The notes below the pieces were generated by a model. That model was given only the letters and a program-made list of their open reading frames with translations. It ran no database searches and was not told where the DNA came from. The position numbers were made by a program, and so were the translations under genes. Positions 24,087 to 35,250 of a stretch of 64,000 bases of DNA are shown piece by piece (positions within the stretch are counted from its first letter, which is position 1; each line of letters starts with the position of its first letter). This stretch comes from Dactylonectria macrodidyma (lineage: Eukaryota; Ascomycota; Sordariomycetes; Hypocreales; Nectriaceae), in contig JAGMUV010000001.1 in the NCBI GenBank assembly GCA_020744425.1, positions 3,410,001 to 3,474,000 of the forward strand. The letters run 5' to 3'.

Positions 24087-26382
24087 GTATTGCTACATTC
24101 TAAAGCGTTCACTTGCCGAGCATTCCTCGAGTGCCTGGCGCGTGAACTACATAACTACTGTAGACCCCTAGCTAGGGCCCTAGCCCTAAGCTGCGGCCAC
24201 CGCTGTCGCAATAGTCGCCTTACAACTGGTTGCGAATAGGTAGAGCCTCTGCTGCAGTATATAGCCGAAGGGCGTCCCCGCTAACTAGTAAAATAACTCC
24301 TGGTAGATCTTCCGGAGTAGATCCGGCACTTAGTCGTTATCGTCTTGCTCATAGAAGCAGGCAAAGCTGGAGAACTTGAACGTGCGTTAAGGGACACGTG
24401 CTGTGTACCCTCCTCACATTCAACTTGACCAAAATTCATACCGCAGATCGTGTCCGTCCCTGAGTCCGAGATACGGCAGCTTCGCTCGTCCGGAATGGCG
24501 CAAATCGGTTCTTGACGCAAAACCCTTTTTGGGTAGGCATCTTACGCGATTGATACATAGCACCCAGGTGCCCATGTATCAATCGCTGGGGATGGGCCAC
24601 CAAATCGTGTCAAGAATCTCTCAGGCCCTCTGGGAGCCATTACCCCTTTAGGGGGATGCAGCGACGGGCGCGTGCGTGCAGACGCTTGGGATTAACCAGT
24701 TGATTACCCACCTTTCATTTAATCCGATATGAAACTCTCTCCTCTCTACTGACATTAGACTTCTGAACCTATATCTCCCGGCTCTACAGCCAGCTATTAA
24801 TAATCGGTCGACTGACGCAACCTTACGGGGTATTTGCCGCTCTGGCTAGGGTATAAGAACCGATAGTATATAGATTATAAAAGATAAAAAGGGGATGCTT
24901 TAACTACCTTTAGAATATTAAGAGGGGGAATCTGCTATAGTGGGATTAATGGTTGCTATTAGCTGTAGTTTAGGTTATAAACTGGTAATGAAGTTCTCTT
25001 AGAGTGGAGGCAGGGATAATTACCTTTTTAATTATAAGCAGCCTTTTCCGATTCTTAGTAGTAACCTATGTAGTTAATTATGTTTCATTTAGAAGCAGGA
25101 AGCCCAGCTAGCAACTACTTCCTACCTTAGCCAGCCAGCCCTATATTTACTGAGCTTTGAATGTATTATAAGAAAACGCCAGCTCTATTTCTTTCTCTTT
25201 AATTTCCTTTTCACTTTAATCTCAGAGGGTCATAGGGCCTGAATAAATTTATATTAGAAGGGACTGAGGCGTTCTTCACTTTCTAGACCAAATGAGAACT
25301 GTCTAGCGTCGGGAATTATGTGATCTGTGGTTTCCTTAACGTTAGGAAACATCGGCCATTCTGTAAGTAGAGTTTTCATTTAGTTAATGCTTTATTTTAC
25401 GTTAAGCTTACGGCTGTAGATAAATAAATCTTGCTTGTCAGTGTCAGACGGCTCCTGTTTCCTGGCCGTCTGGGGCGCCCATTTCGGACGCGAGCGGAGA
25501 GCGGTTGTTGGCGCGCCGGATGTTACAGGCCGGCTTGGCATCGATTGTACCCGATGGCCGGTGGCCGATTGCGGCCTTCGGGTCATTGTATGACATGCTT
25601 AGATCAATTTTTATCCACGCATGAAGGCCGGCTTCTGTCCTCATATGTCAACTGCGATGCTGTCTTATTGCTGAGGCCATGACGGAGTAGAAATAAGCCA
25701 ACCAACCATGCCCCTTCAGCCTTGAAGATGTCGCCTGTGCCTAGGCGGCCTCTACTTTGAGAATCTTCTTGTTTTAGTAGATGGTGCAACCCTAGTGGGA
25801 GACTGTGAGCGCCCTGCAATCCCCTGAAGTGCGGTAAGACTACACTTGGCGTTGGCGACCCACCCCCCCCTCGTTCCCTTGCAACCAGTACACCACACGA
25901 TTCATTGCATTTCCTGTTCGGTATTGGTTTGGTGATGGTGCTCTAGGTCATCGGGGTAACTAGTCCCTTTTCGCCTCCCTCGTGGCTTTGTCGATATTGA
26001 AATACCGCATATGGCCCCGGCGAGCCCTTAATCGTTCCAATCCCCTTACATACAGGTGCCTGCATACTGCATCAGCTAGCTAACTGAGGCCCCAGTTAAT
26101 TGTATCCAAGCTCACAACCCATGCCCCACAAACCCCAGCCCCCACAAACCCCAGACCCCACAAACCCCAGACCCCACGAACCCCAGACCCACAAACTCCA
26201 GATAGCACAAACCTTAGCCACAACAATCAGAGCGACCGACAGTCGTTGTGGGAATATAAGTATAACCTTTCTGAGCCTGACCTTTTCCTCAGAGAAGAGT
26301 CGGTTTAAAAATACCTCAAAATATCATTAAGCTATTCCCACTCACGTTATTATCACTTCTCAGCAACGTCCATATATGCAAG
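24087..26382. other. Gene-poor region before the MFS gene
   Basis: Composition returns to normal after the GTATT duplication. Several open frames of 60-80 codons occur, but none has a recognisable family, splice structure or codon pattern. The stretch 24840-25380 is moderately AT-rich and may be an old degraded insert. A C-rich minisatellite lies near the end. Confidence 0.5.
26120..26210 (+). repeat. C-rich minisatellite, ~15-bp unit
   Basis: Four to five head-to-tail copies of a CCCACAAACCCCAGA-like unit, with single-base variants (CACGAACCCC, CACAAACTCC) in the last copies. It lies about 170 bp upstream of the MFS start, in the presumed promoter or 5' leader. Confidence 0.85.
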
Positions 26383-28069
26383 ATGGAGAAAGAAGTTTCG
26401 CTTGACAAGGGGCTCGAGGCAGTCAGGACGAAAGATCTTGTAAATGCCGACGGCATTCTACTCGACACCGAAGGGTGTGACAGGTCCCTCAAAACAGCGA
26501 AAGATGGACATGCAGGTATCCCCAAAACGTTGTGACAGAAACTCGCTGACCTATCTAGACAATTTTGATCCCCCAGCCGTCAGAGGATCCAAACGATCCA
26601 GTCAACTGGTCAACAACGAAAAAGCACTGCATCCTCTTTACCATTGCATGGGGAGCCCTCTGCGCAGATTTACCCGCTACAGCTGCTATTCCCTGTATCT
26701 TCCTGCAAGGTGCACAATGGCATATGGATCCCAGTGAAGTCAACTACGCCAATAATCTCAACGTATTGATGATGTAAGTTTAATCATACACCCGTTATGT
26801 ATCGAAAAATTAAACCCATTTTTTTCAGGGGTATCGGAGGAGTCCTCTGGATTCCGATGATATCTTTCTGGGGCCGTGCTCCCGTCCTATTCTGGGCCTG
26901 CATTTGTGGAATGTTCCTCACTCTAGGAGCCACGCTCTCGCACGACTTTACAACCTACTATGCAATGCGTGCCATGATGGGCCTGTTTCTCACAGCTCCA
27001 CAAACCATTTCTGTTGCCTACATCAAGGACATCTTCTTCTTTCATGAGCATGCAAGGAAGATTGGACTCTGGGCTTGTCTTTACATCTCCTCACCATATG
27101 CCGGACCACTATTCGCCAACTTCATCGTTGACAGGACTGGGAACTGGAGGATTGTCTTTTGGCTCAGCTTCGCAGTCTGTGTCTTACAATTCATCCTTGT
27201 TGTGTTGTTCCTCGATGAGTCATACTACGACCGTAGCATCCCTCAAGAGCAACAGCCGCCTCGTGGCTCGAGGTTCCTTCGACTCGTTGGCGTTTGGCAA
27301 ATTCGGAACCATGCAAATTATTTCTATACTTTGCGAGGCGCCGTCGGTCGCCAGTTTGCAATCGTCACCAAGCCGGCCCTCCTCCTGCTACTTGTCGCAT
27401 AGTAAGTCCAGATTCTTGTCTTGTACATGTGAACCACTGGTTAACGGCGCCAGCTTATTGATTTTCATGTGGGCCATCGGAATCAATCACACAACCGCAA
27501 TCTTGTTCGCTGCCCCCGTTGCCGCTGGAGGCTACGACTTCTCATCAATCACTATTGGTTACCTCTACTTCACGCCCATTGTCGCTATCATTCTGGGCGA
27601 AATATTCGGTCATTTCTTCAATGATTTCCTTGCCCGTCGCTATATCCACCGACATAAAGGAGTATTTGAGCCTGAAGTCCGCTTAAACATGATTTATCTG
27701 TCCGCGCTTTTCATGATCCCTGGCTTAATTCTGCTTGGATTTGCTCTTGCCCGGCATCTACACTACGCCATTGTCATTGTCGGATGGGGGATGTTCGTCT
27801 TTGGTGTCATGACCACTAGTGTGGCCGTTACGACATATGCTATTGATGCATATCCGACAGCCCCGGGAGAGGTATCAGGCCTCATTAACTTTATGCGTGT
27901 TATCGGAGGGTTTTCCGTTGCATATTTTCAGCAACCTTGGGGTCAAAAGGTCGGATATGAAGCCTCTTTTGGCACTCAAGCGATGATTGTTGCTCTCTCT
28001 CTTGTTCCTATTGCTCTTCTGCACAGATATGGAAAGAATTTGCGATTTAAGGGATATCAGATCAAGTAA
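26383..28069 (+). CDS. MFS transporter, DHA1-like, 503 aa
   Basis: Exons 26383-26515, 26584-26773, 26829-27401 and 27454-28069. Introns 2 and 3 (55 and 52 nt) are clear. The protein has an acidic cytosolic N-terminus, the DPNDPVNWS motif just before TM1, WGRAP after TM2 as the motif-A loop, a central loop near residue ~270, and about 12 hydrophobic segments, ending RYGKNLRFKGYQIK. This layout is typical of fungal DHA1 drug:H+ antiporter-like carriers in the plasma membrane. Intron 1 is a problem. The most natural acceptor (CTATCTAG, 26558) would retain IPQPSEDPNDP, the family's usual motif, but leaves the frame off by one. Acceptor GTCAG at 26583 restores frame but removes part of that motif. 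The gene may therefore be mildly damaged. Substrate unknown. Confidence 0.75.
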
Positions 28070-28094
28070 ATTTACTTTAAGAAGGATAGAGTAG

Positions 28095-28436
28095 TATAAC
28101 CGCACAACGGGGCTCAGCACGGTAGAGGCAGAACAACTTAGGTATTTACGCACGGCTCTTCGAGATGAGAAAGTCACAAATGAGTTCCAGTTCATGGAAT
28201 TCCTTAGCCAGAAAACTACTATTCCTATCCCTCGTTTATTTACCTGGAGTTTAACGGGAGACAGCCCGAAACAACTAGGTCCTTTCATCATCATGGATTA
28301 CGTTGAAAGAATGTTGTTTTCAGACATCTTGGAGCAGCCCATTTCAGCTGATCAAACGGACGGGGTTTGAATCCAGATACTGACGACAAAACACGAGAGA
28401 AAGTCTTTCTCCAAATCGCTCACCTCGTGATTCAAC
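28095..28436 (+). pseudogene. APH-family kinase fragment
   Basis: The plus strand codes for TNEFQFMEFLSQKTTIPIPR, then LGPFIIMDYVE and, after a stop, NPDTDDKTREKVFLQIAHLV. This is the N-lobe and hinge of fungal APH (phosphotransferase enzyme family) proteins. There is no start codon, a TGA interrupts the frame near 28369, and the similarity stops abruptly at ~28436, before the catalytic loop. The fragment follows the MFS gene directly and is certainly non-functional as a kinase. Confidence 0.72.
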
Positions 28437-28439
28437 TTT

Positions 28440-28931
28440 CGGGCCTGAAGACATAAATCTCCGGATTGATCCAGCGTCGCCATTCCGGCGCGTCAATGGG
28501 TCTCAGCAGGGCGCTTCTTTCCTTCGGCGATGCAATCTCGATAACATTTTGTGCTGCCTTCACCATCTCTTCTGCCGGAGCTCCGAGGTCCATCCCTTCA
28601 TCAGCTAGGCGGTGTAGGTTAGGAATCACAGAACCACCTACGGTTATACCTTTGTAAGGTTCGTTGCAGAGGCCCTCCCAATGCTTCATCCAGCCGACCA
28701 TAAACGGTTCGGCACAGCGCGACTTGGCTCCATATATAGGTAATGATCTTTGCTAACTGTCATGATGCTGAGGGCATCGAAGCGGTTGTCTCCGATACGA
28801 AAAGTCGTAAGAGTCCATGATAGGCCCAACGGCACCGGCCGAGACAATATCAGCTGATCTCTCTGCTCAGCCAGGGGCTGAACATACTCGGACGAAGTAT
28901 GGTTTCTACTACTCCGTATGTAGGTAGGCAA
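28440..28931 (-). pseudogene. Gene fragment, possibly DUF3500-like
   Basis: Minus-strand frames 28931-28686 and 28701-28432 overlap and join by a frameshift. The readable parts are LSWTLTTFRIGDNRFDALSI and KHWEGLCNEPYKGITVGGSV, then AAQNVIEIASPKERSALLRP and APEWRRWINPEIYVF. The last part recalls the N-terminal block of DUF3500 proteins (helix, then 'W..P'). It is cut off at ~28440, exactly where the APH fragment on the other strand ends. Family assignment is weak; that it was once coding is fairly clear. Confidence 0.4.
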
Positions 28932-29693
28932 TGGATGTTATTGAACCACTGAGAGCGCGTCCCCACACGCCAGTTCCCGCTTCCTACCCGAGGTGGGACA
29001 GCCACAACCCCTGCCCACGACTCCCAACATTCTCCGTCAACCATATCAACCCTCAGACTTAAATCGTGAATGCCGGTTTACGTCGTTACAATGAGACCAG
29101 TTAACAGCGGATACGGCCAAATCCGACATGTTCTCCCCCCCTGGACGATGTATTGTACCTCGGGCGCTCTTCGACCGGTCGCGTCTTCGTTGGGCTTTCA
29201 AGCCGAGGCATGCTCCAAGGATCATCGTATGATCCTAGTTGGAAGTTTACGGCCATGCTCATAGTGGTCTATCTGCTGGCGGTTCCAGCTTCCATCAGCG
29301 GTGGTTCTTAAAGGGTACGATTTTCGGCAAAATGGCCCTTTGTTTCCACCACTGATGTGCTCCGTTCTCCATGTTGACCGCCTGGTGACCCCATTCGCGA
29401 TCTTATTACCTAATGAAGCGTGAAGAATATTATAGCTCCCGGCATATAGGCAAAGAGAAATGCGCCCAGGACTGCCTAAGCCTAATGATAATAACCATTT
29501 TATTTCCCTTAAGAATAAATAACTAGCATAGAGTCTAGATAAGTGGATTAGATCAGGTAGACAGTAATCCGGTATAAGTGATAAAGTTAAAAACGGTGGT
29601 GACCTTATGAGGGCTTCATCATATCAACAGGGCTTTCTTGTGCCTGAATCGCAGGGTACAAACATAATTAAAGACAAAGGAGAAAGGGAAACT
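28932..29693. other. Intergenic, no gene seen
   Basis: Only short, unrelated open frames. AT-rich patches near 29500-29600 and the 3' flank of the GPCR gene. Nothing recognisable. Confidence 0.5.
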
Positions 29694-31330
29694 TCAAAAC
29701 TGCCCCTGCACCACCCTGATATTGTCATTACTAAAGTTCGCTGGCGCCGTTAGCTCCAGCTCGCTCGTTTCGTCGCTGCTCGGACGCTGAGTGCGTCCGA
29801 ATAGCGCCATATCGAAACGGTCTCGTTGGCTACCCCGAAAAACTTCAATCCTCGCTCCGCCGAGCCCGCTTTCTCGGCGACTATCGAGGCGGCGTGCTGA
29901 CCGACTAGCCATTAAGGCATGGTACTCCTTCTTGACCTTGCTCCAACTGGTCATAAAGTAGATGACGGTATTCCAGACGCCTTGCAGAGGTAGCACCACA
30001 GCGGTCGCGATACTGAAGCCATAATTAGTGTTACTGGGGTTAATGAGACTGTAGATGCGGCTGATGCTGCTTGGGGTCCAAGTAATAAGAATGGAAATAG
30101 TAAAGATGAAACTTGTGCGAAGGTAGGCGAGCTTGACCGGGTCGAGAGCCTTGAGCCGAGAACCATTGAAATGTGTTATTCGGGATCGCATCTGCGCGAC
30201 GATGGGAGGCTTGGGTCGAGGAGGCGGCGGGGGGTTGGAGGATATCATAGTCTCGGAACAGGGGTAGTTGGCGGTCCTGGAGCTTCGCTGTTCCGTGTCA
30301 TCCTCGCTCCCACGCCAGAGCTGCTGGTGCCGCGAATGTTGGTATTGGGGCGGATTCGTCATGGCCGTCGATGGCACAGTCGGGGATTGCGGCGGTGTAT
30401 AGGTGACCGGGGTGGCGGCGGTTATCTGCACCTCAGTCACAGTAGTGACTTGCCGATCTCCTAACCGAGTTGTCAAGTCCTAAAAGAATACGTCAGATTA
30501 ACAATACTGCCCAAAGTAGTGCCAAGCAGGGTCGGGATACCATCTCAGCTGAGTTTCTGGCATTATCTAAGTGCGAAATATTATTCCCGTCCTTGCTAGA
30601 ACAGCTGAAAGTTAAATAGCGGAGCTGACTGCGTTGACGGAAGACGTGGTATCCGACAGCGAAGTAGATGACGGCAGATAAGAAGATGCATATCCAGATG
30701 GGGATTTGGGTGGTGTAGATGCGAAGTGCGTTCCAGTCGTTGCTAATCCAGCACCAGAGCTACAGCGTCATCAGAAGGCTGAAGGTGATATTATATCCCT
30801 ACATACCGTGGCATTTCCATATATCGCTTGGCCATTTGGTCGAGCCAGAAGCAGGACGATGGCTGGGATGAGGGGCCCGCCGAAACAGATGAGGCAATAC
30901 AGCCATAGATAGTGTCTGAAAGAGGCGGGACTAGCACCGTGGAATATGACAAGAAAGACATTGATGGCCATAGCTAGCGACCACCAAGGGTCAGACTGCA
31001 TGAATCTACGACGTGCAACAAATCAGTATGGGGAGTGTGGGGAAAGGGCGAACGGGGGGGCAAGGGATCCTACATTTCCAACAGGAAGGCCTGGGCCTGG
31101 CATAAGGCAGACTCCTCGCCTATGAAGATTCCGTCCTGTCCGATGAGGCAGGCAATACTGGCACCGACATTGGCGATTGAGGCACAGATGATGAAGAGGT
31201 TGGGGATGGTCCTGAGCTTTTTGAAGAGCGAATAGGTGATGAAAATGAGTGCGACACCAACCAAAGAGAGTGAGGCGCCGGTTCTCTCAATGGCGATAAG
31301 AATGCGAATCTGGTCCTCGCTCAGGGACAT
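29694..31330 (-). CDS. GPCR, cAMP-receptor-like, 486 aa
   Basis: Exons 31330-31074, 31005-30807, 30759-30541 and 30479-29694. The introns are 68, 47 and 61 nt, canonical, and in frame; intron 3 has a CTGAC branch site. Seven hydrophobic segments are visible: TM1 and TM2 in exon 1 (LSLVGVALIFITYSLF; NLFIICASIANVGASIACLI), TM3 and TM4 in exon 2 (LAMAINVFLVIF; YLWLYCLICFGGPLIPAIVL), TM5 in exon 3 (IPIWICIFLSAVIYFAVGYH), and TM6 and TM7 in exon 4. A proline-rich intracellular loop 3 of ~110 residues separates TM5 and TM6. The fold and order fit the Dictyostelium cAMP receptor/Git3-like fungal receptors at the plasma membrane, acting through heterotrimeric G proteins. Ligand unknown. The C-terminal tail is Arg/Ser-rich. 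Confidence 0.85.
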
Positions 31331-33723
31331 GGGGGCGATTGTCAGATTTTTATGGGGGATTGTCTATAGCAGGGAAGCCACGAAGAATAGATTTCGAGCA
31401 AAGGGCACAACGGGAAGGTCTGGGTCGGTCATCAAACATGGTGAGTAATGTGTTCTAGGCAAAGTGGAGGTAGATATTTGGTGTGGGAGAAGACGGAGGC
31501 TGCTAAGAAGGGAGTGTGAAGTATACTTGTGTGGGGGAGACCGCAGCTGAGATGTGGGTCAGAGAGCGGCAAGATTCGATCGATGGAATTGGGTCCTTTG
31601 ACGCGAAATAACTGGCGGATACGTCGAGGAGAAAGGTGGTAAGGGTCTTCGAGGTTGGATAAACCATGTGAGAGGAGTGCCAGGTGGAGCCGGTCGGGAC
31701 TGACCGCATCCATATACTGGACAGCGACGCCGATTAAGATGCAAGGAGAGGAGAAGAGAAAAGGTGGCAGATGTGTTAAGGTATGGTTTGGCTCGGACCA
31801 GGTTGGTGGCTTACGACGGTCTTGAGAAGAAATTTTGGGTCGCGCAAAGGCTTGCGCGACCTGGGATCTCTGATGCTGGAACTCCAGGACGCGGACTGGG
31901 ATACATCAATCTCAGACAGCCCAGGCTGGCAGCCACAGTCAGGCCACAAGCGCCATGGCTAGGCATCGGTCGAGGGAGGGCCTGGGAGTGACATGGACTA
32001 AGAGAAAAGAATAAAAACCGTTTGAGGATGGGGTAGCTCGGGAGTTAAATGGGTGTATGGTGTCGATAAAAGGAGATGAAAGACGAGAAGACGAGGAGAG
32101 GAGGCCGAGCGTGAGCGCCTTGAGAATGGGCACTGGCTTTTGGGGGGTAAACCAGGTAATGGGCAAGCGCGGGCTCGGCCGGCTCGGTTAAGTGGGTGGC
32201 TTGGAGATGCCCCAGCGTTAGTCTGCCGTGCTATGATGCTTCCAGGCTGCAGATGTGCCATACCATAGAAAGTATAGCAGCATGTCACGCTGACATTAGG
32301 CACTGGGGTCCAGATGGTGGGGACTGGGGAAAAGAAGTCCCTGCTCGCTTAATCAGTCTCCACAACTTCTTCAGCGCTAATCGTTTAAAGTTAACAATTG
32401 AAAGTCTAGAACTTGTCCTGTGTTGGCTCGAGAGACTGGAACGAATCGAGTGTCTCGGATGGCCAGCCATGCTCAGAAGCGCTGGCTCAAACCCCAGGCG
32501 ACGGGTGTTGAGGTGAGGCTGCCCTTCTCGGGTTGAGACTTCTTTCAGCACGGACGCGCGCCGACTTTGCCGGTTTCGCCAATAGAAGCCGCATTTCCCA
32601 GAAAAGGCTTGTGTTCACGAGATGTCTCGTCCGAACCTCTATTGGCCGTCCTTCTCGGTGGCTTGAATATCGAGCTGCCGCACGAACTTTCAGAAATCTT
32701 CTGCGGCCTTCTTTTCTAAAACCATTTCTTATTGGCGTCCTCGAAGCAACACACAATTGATCAAGGCTTTGCGTGTGTCCTTCCAGTGCGGTCATTCCTT
32801 TCTTCTCTTGCAAGTTCAAATACCCTCCCATGTATCGATATGTGTCCCCCAAGCAACACACTCATACGCAAATGAGACGACAGGGTCCCGTTGAAGTCCA
32901 GTTTCCGCCATTTCCGCCAGGTCCTTAACAATCATGTCAAGGTCTCCAGTTGTGCCTTCTCGCAACTAATTGGTAGGAATTTGGACCATCTGTACGTCCA
33001 AAATCTTGGCGAGTCCCATCCATAATGTTAACGGTCCTACCACCAGCACAGCGGAAACTTCTACCTAGTTGAATCGTGTCCCGGTGGGTTGGCCGTCTTA
33101 CAGGTATGCTTAACGTGACAACCTCCGTTATTGCTCAGATCCGCCCTGATCCCCTGCCAACATAAACTCTGGTCAAGCCTAGTTTATCCCTTGGGAAATC
33201 AGATCGTCGCAGTCATGTGATGGCCTAAGCGAATGTCTTACTAAGGCATTCTGCTGCGTCGAAAGACGAGAAATTTAATCACTTCGCAGGACCCAATGTC
33301 GCTCCGGCCCAGATATGCGGCGGACAAGATGTCAAAGCAGTCGTCGCCATTCATCATGAGTCTCTAAGCCGCAGACAATGCCGTCCAATAATAAAGTATC
33401 GTAGAACATGACCATGAGATGCTCGCTCGATTCGAAGGGCGAATCTCGAGCAGCTCCAAGAGACAACTTTCGAACGTGGGCCCTGCATCGTAGGCTCGTT
33501 CCGTCTCCAAGATTTCTTGAGCTTTTAGACTCGTAATGAGGCCCCACGAAAATTGTCCAACTGTATCCCCGACATTGACCTGACCGTGCCCCGCATGTAC
33601 TGTTGTTGACGAGCTCTATTTTGGGACATACATAAGCCAGGATACACGATTGCTTTCCCAGAGACATTAGTTGTGAATCACTGCAACAAAACGGCACCTT
33701 CGAACAGCATCAAACCACTGCTA
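31331..33723. other. Upstream region of the GPCR and gene-free stretch
   Basis: 31331-32200 is the presumed long 5' region of the GPCR gene, with purine-rich tracts. 32200-33720 contains scattered frames, the longest on the minus strand at 33332-33697 (121 codons, high Ser/Cys/Arg). An overlapping second frame there reads equally well (TVGQFSWGLITSLKAQEILE), and neither matches a family I know. No RNA gene recognised. Confidence 0.45.
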
Positions 33724-34240
33724 TCATGTCTTGGTCCTTAGTGCAACCGGCACTCAAGGTCAGTTCACCCTCCACCCTTTCTTTCCTTTGCGTTCCTGTC
33801 ACTAACAGCACTAGGCGGATCCATTGCCAACTTGCTTGTTCAGTATCTGGACCAGTACTAAGTCCGATGCCTTACTAAGAACCCAGATTCAGAAAAGGCA
33901 AAGTCACTAGCTCTAAAAGGAGCTGAGCTTATTAAAGCAGACCTCATAGCTCTATCGACCTTACCGGAAGCTTTCAGAGGTGTTTAGGGCGTCTTTACTA
34001 TCACCGACTTCTATAATACTGTAAGTATAATGTGAGATCCTCTATGCTTTGTCCTATGGCCTGGGGCCAATGCCGTGCTTTCTATGCTGTTCCCGAGGAC
34101 CTAATAAGTGAAGAGATATAAGAACATTATATTGTAGAGGCGGCTGTAGCTGCTGGATTCGAGTGCTTTTATAGAGCACATTCCTTAGTTCTTAAGAGAT
34201 ATCTAGGAGTAAGTTCGTAACTCGGCTATATGAAGGTACT
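33724..34240 (+). pseudogene. NmrA-like (atypical SDR) pseudogene
   Basis: The frame reads VLVLSATGTQ, then an intron (GTCAGT...CACTAG, ~33756-33815), then GGSIANLLVQYLDQY. This is the glycine-rich Rossmann motif of NmrA-like NAD(P)-binding proteins. It continues with VRCLTKNPDSEKAKSLALKG, AELIKADL, PEAFRGV and GVFTITDFYNT. Stop codons interrupt after DQY and at RGV|TAG|GVF, where TGG is expected. Further relics (HYIVEAAVAAGFECF) follow to ~34240. No start codon is in frame. The TAG/TAA stops suggest mild RIP. It is dead. Confidence 0.75.
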
Positions 34241-34393
34241 TGCCACTTTATAATAAATAAAAAAATCGAGCCAAGCCTAATAGAATGTAAAGAAACAATG
34301 TATTACTGTAATTTAGAAAGCTAGCTTTAGAGGATGAATAAATAGAGAACTTTTATAAAAATAGAATTATATATAACTTATATACTTTAGTTA

Positions 34394-34690
34394 ACGTACT
34401 TGATAAGCATGCGTCGCACTTTTCCCTCTTTCATCTAACTTCTCATTCAATCAATCAAATCTTAACAACTCAGCATGCCATAATCACAAACTGAGCAAAA
34501 GACCTTTAGCTCTCTAAGTCCTTCAAAATAACCTAAAACTAAGCATCCGGCGCGCTGCAGGAGACTCCTATTGATATTGCTACTATATTTAGAAACCAGG
34601 AAGTCTTGCAGTTATTTAAGAAGAATGGCCGGAAGTAGAGAGTAGCCTAATGCTATATGGTGAGATGTAGGCAGATGAAAACTGAGTGGG
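34394..34690 (+). mobile_element. Truncated DNA transposon sharing the MITE ends
   Basis: After TA, the sequence ACGTACTTGATAAGCATGCG repeats the left terminus of the MITEs (for example ACGTACATGATAAGCATGCC at 38771). Beyond ~34470 a broken plus frame gives SQTEQKTFSSLSPSK and then, frame-shifted, ALQETPIDIATIFRNQEVLQ and LFKKNGRK. This looks like the helix-turn-helix start of a fungal Tc1/mariner- or pogo-like transposase. No right end is found. It may be a remnant of the autonomous partner of the MITEs (inference). Confidence 0.45.
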
Positions 34691-35250
34691 AAGAAGCTTA
34701 TTTATCAATCTTGCGTCGCGGAGGTGGTTACTAGAGACAACCTCGGTCTAGCTCTTACATCCAACCTCAAACGAAGAATGCGTCGCTGTGGCAGATTTTT
34801 GGTGGACTTAATTGCGTTTCCTACCATTTCAGAACACACGTGCCAACCCTCAACCCGAAGCCCAGCATTGCTATGGGCATGATGGATCTCAAAGGGTGTA
34901 AATTTTACCCGCAACCCTGTCGGGGTTGAGCAGTTTACGCTCGCCAATTGGTTTCTCTGTCTTTTTTAAACGATTTTATTTCAACCTGGCAACGAAATAG
35001 TATTTACAGGGGACAATAAGGAACGAGCTTAGTGAAATTATCTGCCAGTTAACATCTCAGAGAGAGCCGTGTGATGAGACGGAAGTGGAAGCGTTCCTTG
35101 AGGGTTAGGTATAGGGAGGAGTCCGAAGAACCACCTGAAACTAATATGAAAATACTATCTCGATACAATAGTTGAGAATAATGATCAGATAATATGAAGT
35201 GAATATCGACACCTAAACAACACACCTATTTCCATCGGACCGGATTATTA
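34691..35250. other. Intergenic, 3' flank of galactose oxidase gene
   Basis: No gene recognised. A short minus-strand frame at 34705-34947 has no known family. The remainder is the 3' flank of the minus-strand gene that ends at 35251. Confidence 0.5.

Noticed and set aside
31432..32551. Several 70-106-codon frames upstream of the GPCR
   Set aside because: Overlapping on both strands, low-complexity, no domain; more likely long leader/promoter DNA.
33332..33697. 121-codon minus-strand frame
   Set aside because: Two overlapping frames look equally plausible, no family is recognised, no start context and no splicing; left as unassigned.
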